From Nymphaea colorata (lineage: Eukaryota > Streptophyta > Magnoliopsida > Nymphaeales > Nymphaeaceae): 64,000 nucleotides of DNA. The notes below the pieces were generated by a model. That model was not told the DNA's origin. It worked only from the letters and a program-made list of their open reading frames with translations, and ran no database searches. Positions 57,871 through 64,000 of this stretch are shown one piece after another. Location: assembly GCF_008831285.2 (NCBI RefSeq), contig NC_045143.1:21228854-21292853 (forward strand), given 5' to 3'. Numbering within the stretch: position 1 is the stretch's first letter; each line of letters starts with the position of its first letter. The position numbers and the translations under genes were made by a program.

Positions 57871-60600
57871 CTGAAAAAAAAAATCGCTAACTTTATAACA
57901 ATTTGCCTATGCAACAACATCTAACAAAAAAAGTAGCAAAGCAAAACATCTGTAATTTGCATTTTTCTATAGATAATCTCCTCAAAAAAATAGCAAAATC
58001 GATGCAAAGAAAACAAATTAGCGAAAAGACTATTAGAACAAAATTTTGAATATATATTGACATCAACATTAGCATGCTATGGCAGAACACCTGCCTCTAG
58101 CAGATTGATACTACAAACAACATCTAGGTTAACAGTGTATTATTATTAACAATGTCCATCATTATCATATTGATACAACAATGTCATTCATTATTGTCAT
58201 ACTACTATCAATATTAGCCATTATTAGATCAATATTAAGAAGAACATCTGCCTTTACTGACATATTACATACCTACCATTAGTAGCTTGCTACTATGAGC
58301 ATCATTTACTGTTACAACATGCTACTATCAACAATAAAATAGCAATTAACAGATGACACACATAACTCATGTGGAATCCTTGTTCCTCGTTATCTCATGT
58401 TTTTGTACACTCATTGTATTGCCATGATTCTTTTTGCCCTTTCTTTGACCATCAACTTCATCATCTTCCTTCCCCACCAAAACTTCCTCATCATCATCAT
58501 CTTCATGAACAAGCATGTCCTATATTTCTATTCTATCTCAATTTTTTTATTTCTTCCTTCTTTCCCTACTTTCACATCTATTGTCACACTCTCGTGTTAT
58601 GCAGTTCATTCTCTTCTAGTCTTCCTATTTTCTTTTCTAGGTTGCTTTGTTCCTCATTCAATAGCCTTTTTCTCTCATCCATCTTTTCAAACTACTCATG
58701 AGTCTCTTTTTCTTTTTCTTTTCCTACAATTGCTTTCCTCTAGACAATGATGCCCGATCTAGTGATCTCTTCAACTTTTCCCTCTGCAATGCTGAAGTAA
58801 TAGTGCAATTGGTAGGCAGGGAGTTGCTCCACGTTTCAAACTCCTTCTCCTTGATGGATGAGGATTTGCTAGATGATTTTCTGACTCCTACCTATAATTC
58901 CAAAATCAGAGTTGGTTTGTTTTCCTTCACTTCCTGCACCTCTAATTACGAAGGTATTGTGCCGGTTGTTCCCACCACTTCTTAGAAATTGCTAACATAA
59001 TGCACTTTATGTGTTCCTCCTTCTATTGCTTTTTGCTATTCTCTGCCAATGTTTTGCTACTAGTTGGCAGTGTACAGAGCATCTCCCTTAGCTGTTCATG
59101 GTAGAATTTACTGCTTGAGCCTCTTAAGAACTTAAAGCAATGGAGGTCTGCAGTTTCCATCTATCTCACTGGTAGATGTTTTAATACCCAATTTTGCCTC
59201 CGGTAGCAAAGTCTACAACTCTTGCACCTCAACAGTCAATGTTTTGCTACTTGCTATTGAAGTGTTGCTACCATTGGGATGCCCAAACTTTTCATCTTCT
59301 GTCCCTTGCCCTATGATGATGGTGGATGATGCTTCCCATGGCTGCATTTCATCCTCATTATGAAACTGTTTTGAATAAGTTTGTACCCACTAAGGCCCTC
59401 TATGTATCAGTGGTCAATTGTTCGTACTTCAACAACAGTGTAAGCCCCACCTTCTTCTGTGATTGCTCTTCTCTTTTTACATCTGGATGAATCTCCTCTT
59501 GTAAACCATTTATGCTGAGCTGCAAAAATAATGAAGGTGTGCAGAACATAGTAACAAAATCATAAAGAAAGCAGTAGAAGAAGGGGCATATCAGGAAAAA
59601 TAGCACCAAAAAATTATTTCACCTTGTTCTGGCTGGAAAATACTTCACCATGATCTTATGTTTTTCACCTCGCTTTTAGTATCCAATTTACATATGAATG
59701 GCTTCTACAGACATTCACGGACAGGTACATTGGAGCAAGAAGCAGATGAAGGGGCATTGCAGGGTAGGGTTTAAGGGCAAACTTGTTCAAGGAATGGCCA
59801 CTATGGGGAAAACTCATCCAATGAGAGGGCACTAAGGGTTCACAGTGGTAAAGTAAAAAGGCCAATTCATCCAAGGAAATGTAAGCTGCTTTCGTCAAAG
59901 GACATATTCGTCCAAAGGAAAGACAAGCCGTTCTTGTGGGAGGACTTGGTTCCGCTGCAAGGCCTACCCATTGTAGTCGTGGTGGGCAGTGGGATTCGAC
60001 CATGATCTTGAATGTCCGACCTTTGAGCATTTAATGTGCCGCACACAATAACTGGTGGCGCTTGGGGATGGTCTATCACTGGCTATTCAAATTTAGTGGG
60101 GAGGGGCATTTCAATGTACCGATGCTTGTGGACATTATTCTACTATTTCATTAATGTCTTCATTGACGTTAGATTGCTATATATTATAAGGAAATGAATT
60201 TTAAATTGGAAATGTTTGCCCGGTGATAAATTTAAAAAATATTGTGAATCAATAGTGTCCAACTTCCAAAAATTTTCAAGTTGCAAGTTGAAGCCCCCAC
60301 ACAAGTGGCACATGTATGTACACATAGCATATAATATATCTGTCAAGGGAGAGCATGAATTTTGACTGATCAATAAAAGGAGGCTTTCTAACAATCGATT
60401 TTTTATTCCGTTTCTCCATCATCAAGTAGGGGGTTAGGCAGACCTGCACAGTGGTTACACTACAATATCGCAAACCAGTTCATCTCATGATGTCCTTCGA
60501 TAAGTTCATCACAACCTATGGATGTGATCGACCAGCAACATTGCAATACTATATTAATACTGCACAATCGCGCGCGTCCGTAGTCAATAAGACTAATTTT
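57871..60600. other. Unassigned stretch, AT-rich to 58330 then mixed
   Basis: At 58090-58330 there is AT-rich, triplet-like low-complexity sequence (CATTATTA/CTACTATCAA words). From 58390 to 59610 both strands have frames of 70-117 codons without recognisable domains. The minus strand has charged segments that could be a LINE ORF1 tail. From 59650 to 60080 there is a moderately GC-rich piece without identity. No gene is supported. Confidence 0.35.
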
Positions 60601-60762
60601 AACTAGACGTTAAAATTGTACAGACCAAATCTACATATCCCAGTTTCAGACGACGAGGCCATCTTTTTATGTCTTCTGTCAACCAGCTGCTGCTTGTAAT
60701 AGCAGCGTGTCTTTCTCCATGGAATTTCTTTGTGAATGTCGATCCGAAGACAATGGTCGCTA

Positions 60763-62883
60763 TCAAATCTCGTATAATGGAGCCCAATCCTGAAAATCAG
60801 TAGAATCACAGGATGGTGCTCCCGAATCAGGATACGGCAGCACAAGCTGGTCAAGTCCAAGATCATCATGCAATGCCATGATGCTTAGGCTCAACTCCTT
60901 GGGAATGGACGCATCCCCATGAAGGTACTGAACCACCTGACGCATGGTGGGTCTCCTTTCTGCAACAGCCTGAGAACACAGAACGCCGACCTTGAGCACC
61001 ACCTCTGCCTCTTCCCTCACAAAATGGCCCTCCAGCCTCGAGTCCACAGCCCTTAAGATATCCCCACTTTGCCAATGTCTCAGCACCCACTCGACCATCA
61101 CCATCTCTCCTTGCTCTGAAGCCAGCAAGTCGCAGGGCCTCTTCCCCGTGGTCACCTCTAGAAGCAGGGCGCCATAAGAGTACACGTCGGCGCTCGCCGT
61201 GGCCTTTCCCGTCCGGGACATCTCCGGAGCGATGTAGCCTAGCGTCCCGACTACGGCCGTCGTCTGCGGATTCTCACCACGGCTGTAGAACCTAGCAAGC
61301 CCAAAATCGCCCAACCTGCCGTTCATTTCGGCATCCAGGAGGACGTTGCTGGCCTTGACGTCCCTGTGCACCACCACCTGCTCCCACCCTTCGTGAAGAT
61401 ACAGCAGCCCATTGGCAATCCCCTTGAGGATCTTGAACCTCTCTTCCCAACCCAAGCCCCTGGCCTTGCGGTCGTTGTAAAGGAAACTATCCAGGCTCCT
61501 GTTTGGCATGAAATCGTACACGAGCAGGAGCTCACCTTTTCTCCTGCACCAACCTTGCAACTGGACAAGGTTCCTGTGTCTCAACCTCCCCAAGCTCGAG
61601 ACCTCTGCCATGAACTCCCTCATCCCCTGATCGCCATTGTGCGAGAATCTCTTCACTGCAACCTCAGTGGAGGTTCCTGGAAGGACACCTTTGTACACCT
61701 TGCCGAAACCACCGGCGCCCAACAGCTCCACCTTGCTGAATCCATGGGTGGCTTGCGAGAGGTCCTTGTAAGGGAATTTCCGTGGTTGCTCCAATTCCAA
61801 ACCTTCCATTTGATCCGAATCATTTTTCTTCCTCCTCCTGCAAATGATGTAATACGTAGAGGCTAGAACAGATAGCAGCACGATCGCTGCAGCCCCAAGG
61901 GAACAGACCAAGATTACAAACAGATTGGTTTGATACTTGGGGGTTGAAAGGGAAGCCGGCTGAGAAAGATCAAGGGAAGGCAACTGTGAAATGTTAAGGG
62001 TTTGGGCTTCTCCGTTGATGCTAAAGCTCCAGCCAAGGATATAATGGTCGCTAGCAACCTTGCCGACTCCAGAAGAGAAGCCAACGTACATGAAATGTTT
62101 TAGTACAGAGGAGAGATCTAACTTGGTCGAGAGAAGGGGCTTCTTGGGCTTGATAGGATTCGTGATGGGGGCCATACTCACATTGAGCTGCTGCCAATGA
62201 CTTTGGTAGTCTATCCACGCGAGAATCGGCGACCCACTGAGTAGATTGATTGGCAGCTCAGGGGTTGAATCTGATAGGAAGTAGGAAGCCGGAGCAGAGA
62301 GGTTGGAGATCGGACTGTTTATGCCGATGATGCGAACATGGTTGCCACTGGCGTTGTTCGAGGTTGCACCCGCATCTCGTGCGCTATCAAACTCGACGGC
62401 GAAGATGTGGTTGGAGGAGTTGCCTATGTTGGAGATGTTGAAGAGACCAAGATAGTTGGCGCCGCTCTGCGCGTCGACGGTGGCCGGAGAAGGAACTGCA
62501 GCAAAGCTGAAGGCGTGGTTGCCCATGCTGGGGTCCGCTGTCCTCATGGTGAAAGCGAAGTGGGTGCTGAATGAAAGAACCGTGCCATTGGTGTCGTCAG
62601 CACCAGCAGCACCAGAAATAGGAGAGGAAGATGATGGAATAGGAGGAGACGACTGGTTTAATTTCAGTTGAAGAGGGAAACGGTAGAAGGCGTGACCGAA
62701 TGTGGGGTTGCTGGGATCGACGCTTAGGCGCAGCAGGCCATTGGAGGAAACATCTGCAGCCCCATCCAAGGTCAGGTTTGCCCCTTGGAAGCCATTATTG
62801 AAGATGAAACCGCCCGTCGTTGAAACTGCATGGACAGCAAGGGACAGAATCACCAGAAAGTGAAGCAGAAGTTTCATGGCCAA
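60763..62883 (-). CDS. L-type lectin receptor-like kinase, complete, single exon
   Basis: The product has 706 residues: signal peptide (1-22), legume-lectin domain (about 24-300), membrane span (about 321-345) followed by CRRRKK, and a Ser/Thr kinase domain. The kinase has GAGGFG (389-394), AVKR Lys411, HRDVKASN (506-513) and DFG (526-528), so it is an intact RD kinase. The extracellular domain differs from the paralogue at 37301: after VEFDS the metal-site region lacks the usual acidic residue and reads HVRIIGINS instead of HVGIDVNS. Metal-dependent sugar binding may therefore be weakened. It is expected in the plasma membrane, with ligand unknown. The start is supported by the signal peptide beginning at this Met. 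The kinase half is much more similar to the paralogue than the lectin half. Confidence 0.95.
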   Translation of the reverse strand: MAMKLLLHFLVILSLAVHAVSTTGGFIFNNGFQGANLTLDGAADVSSNGLLRLSVDPSNPTFGHAFYRFPLQLKLNQSSPPIPSSSSPISGAAGADDTNGTVLSFSTHFAFTMRTADPSMGNHAFSFAAVPSPATVDAQSGANYLGLFNISNIGNSSNHIFAVEFDSARDAGATSNNASGNHVRIIGINSPISNLSAPASYFLSDSTPELPINLLSGSPILAWIDYQSHWQQLNVSMAPITNPIKPKKPLLSTKLDLSSVLKHFMYVGFSSGVGKVASDHYILGWSFSINGEAQTLNISQLPSLDLSQPASLSTPKYQTNLFVILVCSLGAAAIVLLSVLASTYYIICRRRKKNDSDQMEGLELEQPRKFPYKDLSQATHGFSKVELLGAGGFGKVYKGVLPGTSTEVAVKRFSHNGDQGMREFMAEVSSLGRLRHRNLVQLQGWCRRKGELLLVYDFMPNRSLDSFLYNDRKARGLGWEERFKILKGIANGLLYLHEGWEQVVVHRDVKASNVLLDAEMNGRLGDFGLARFYSRGENPQTTAVVGTLGYIAPEMSRTGKATASADVYSYGALLLEVTTGKRPCDLLASEQGEMVMVEWVLRHWQSGDILRAVDSRLEGHFVREEAEVVLKVGVLCSQAVAERRPTMRQVVQYLHGDASIPKELSLSIMALHDDLGLDQLVLPYPDSGAPSCDSTDFQDWAPLYEI

Positions 62884-63205
62884 CAGAATCTCTCTTTCTC
62901 TGTCGGTAGTAGTTGCAGAAGGAATGAGACCTTAAATTGCAGGCAGGGTTTGTGGAGGAAGAGCAGCTCGTTAGCCGGAACAGAGAAAGGATAACCTCTT
63001 GCGTAAATGGCGAAGCCTCAAATTTAACTAACGTGGGCACCCGCCCACAATTGCACACTGCAACGAACGGTTGGCAGGCGCAAATGATTTGAAGTAGGTA
63101 GATGGGTCCTTATTTTATTATTATCTTTCCAAATGTTGTTTAATTTCACAAGTTACTTGAAAGACAATTACACATCCGTCCTCAGTTCCTATATGGCGAT
63201 GATAA
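62884..63205. other. Upstream region of the lectin kinase at 60763
   Basis: Presumably the promoter and 5' leader of the minus-strand gene. No clear TATA box or other element can be singled out. Confidence 0.35.
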
Positions 63206-63207
63206 AT

Positions 63208-63425
63208 AGGGCTGCACACGAGTCAAGCCGAGTCGAGCTCGACTCGGCTCAAAAAACTGAATCTCGAGCTTGGCTCGAACTTGAGTCGAGCTCCTTATAG
63301 CAAGCTCGAGCTTGACTCGACTATACAAAGTCGAACTCGACTCGTTTAACTCATTTAACTTGTTTAGCGTTAACTCATTAATCCATTTAACTTGTTTAGC
63401 TTTAGCGTTAACTCGACAATAATGA
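63208..63425. repeat. GAGCTCGACTCG-type dispersed repeat, probably a hAT-like MITE
   Basis: It begins TAGGGCTGCACACGAGTC and continues with self-complementary words such as GAGTCGAGCTCGACTCGG and GCTCGAACTTGAGTCGAGC. The TAGGGNTGNCA start resembles hAT termini. A related but more decayed tract is at 18885-19040. Confidence 0.5.
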
Positions 63426-64000
63426 GTCCAATTCTTGACAACCTGAGTGGAAGTTCTTGGAAGTTCTTGGCATTTTTTGGAGATGTTTTTGAATCTCATA
63501 ACCGAACTCGCCTCAATCAATTATGCTTTGGTAAAAGCCAACTGAAGGCTACCTTTTATGACTCTTTTGGTTAAAGGTCTTTCAACTTTAGATGAATGAA
63601 AAATTTTATTACCAAAAAGAAAACACCCATTTTAAGGCTAGGAAGGACTACATACTTGGGTTGTAAGAAACGACAAACGATGAAAGAAACAGAACAAAAG
63701 ACGGGCTTGGGTATAGTAATGAAGGAAACAAAGAAGAAAAAGACAATGCAGTGCAGCCTTTCGACAACTATTACAAAATTCAGATGCATCAAAGCTATTA
63801 TTTGTCGGTTACACCTTGGTGAGGCAAATTTTACCCATTAATGTTTATCCAAATAAATTTTTGGAATAAAAAATAAAAATATCAAAGTTGAAAAAAGGAA
63901 AAAGAGATTTGTCTACCTGATTAAGAGGTTATGAAAGGTAATACGACAGCATGGTGTCTGAATGTTCTAAGTCACACATACATGTACATGAAAATATGTG
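63426..64000. other. Right edge, nothing recognised
   Basis: Short frames only, with no domain or repeat identity. Confidence 0.4.

Noticed and set aside
58369-58985. Plus-strand ORFs of 95-117 codons rich in Phe, Ser and Leu
   Set aside because: Low-complexity, overlapping in several frames, no recognisable domain.

Overview
The window is nuclear DNA of a flowering plant. The intact genes are plant L-type lectin receptor kinases with single-exon, GC-rich reading frames, set in AT-rich DNA packed with typical plant transposons (Ac-like hAT, PIF/Harbinger-like, copia, L1-type LINEs, MITE-like repeats) and with endogenous pararetroviruses. The species cannot be told from the sequence alone.

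Only three loci look like conventional genes, all of one family. They are a truncated lectin receptor kinase at the left edge (minus strand, 5' end only), a complete one at 37301-39319 (plus), and a complete one at 60763-62883 (minus). They are probably dispersed members of one cluster that repeated transposon insertion has pushed apart.

The left third is dominated by one structure. Positions 7461-24704 read as a single 17.2-kb Ac-like hAT element. It has long terminal inverted repeats beginning TAGGGATGTCAATGGAT, a perfect 8-bp target duplication (GCCATATG), degenerate subterminal repeats and a decayed BED-finger hAT transposase at 21349-23510. Inside it, between two direct repeats of about 530 bp (8095-8622 and 18172-18699), lies a scrambled badnavirus/tungrovirus-like endogenous pararetrovirus (8626-18160). 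It holds duplicated, inverted and broken pieces of reverse transcriptase, RNase H, protease, coat protein and movement protein, two small 5' ORFs, and two copies of an unrecognised coiled-coil ORF called ORFX here. Several catalytic aspartates are replaced by asparagine.

From 24.7 to 37 kb there is no host gene that I can support. The stretch holds MITE-like repeats, a degenerate minisatellite, a decayed copia reverse transcriptase, a near-perfect 34-bp hairpin, a second and different pararetrovirus remnant with coat-movement-protease order (31640-33235, minus), and a LINE remnant (33300-34640).

From 42.9 to 51.4 kb lies an L1-type LINE on the minus strand (ORF1, then ORF2 with endonuclease, reverse transcriptase, zinc-binding and RNase H regions). 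A 2.5-kb PIF/Harbinger-like element (43110-45632, TTA target duplication) has inserted into its RNase H region, and removing it restores the LINE frame exactly. That inserted element carries what looks like a captured protein-kinase fragment. A GC-rich tract at 51372-54600 is unassigned, and another LINE remnant occupies 55330-57870. The viral and transposon ORFs are almost all interrupted and are annotated as pseudogenes.
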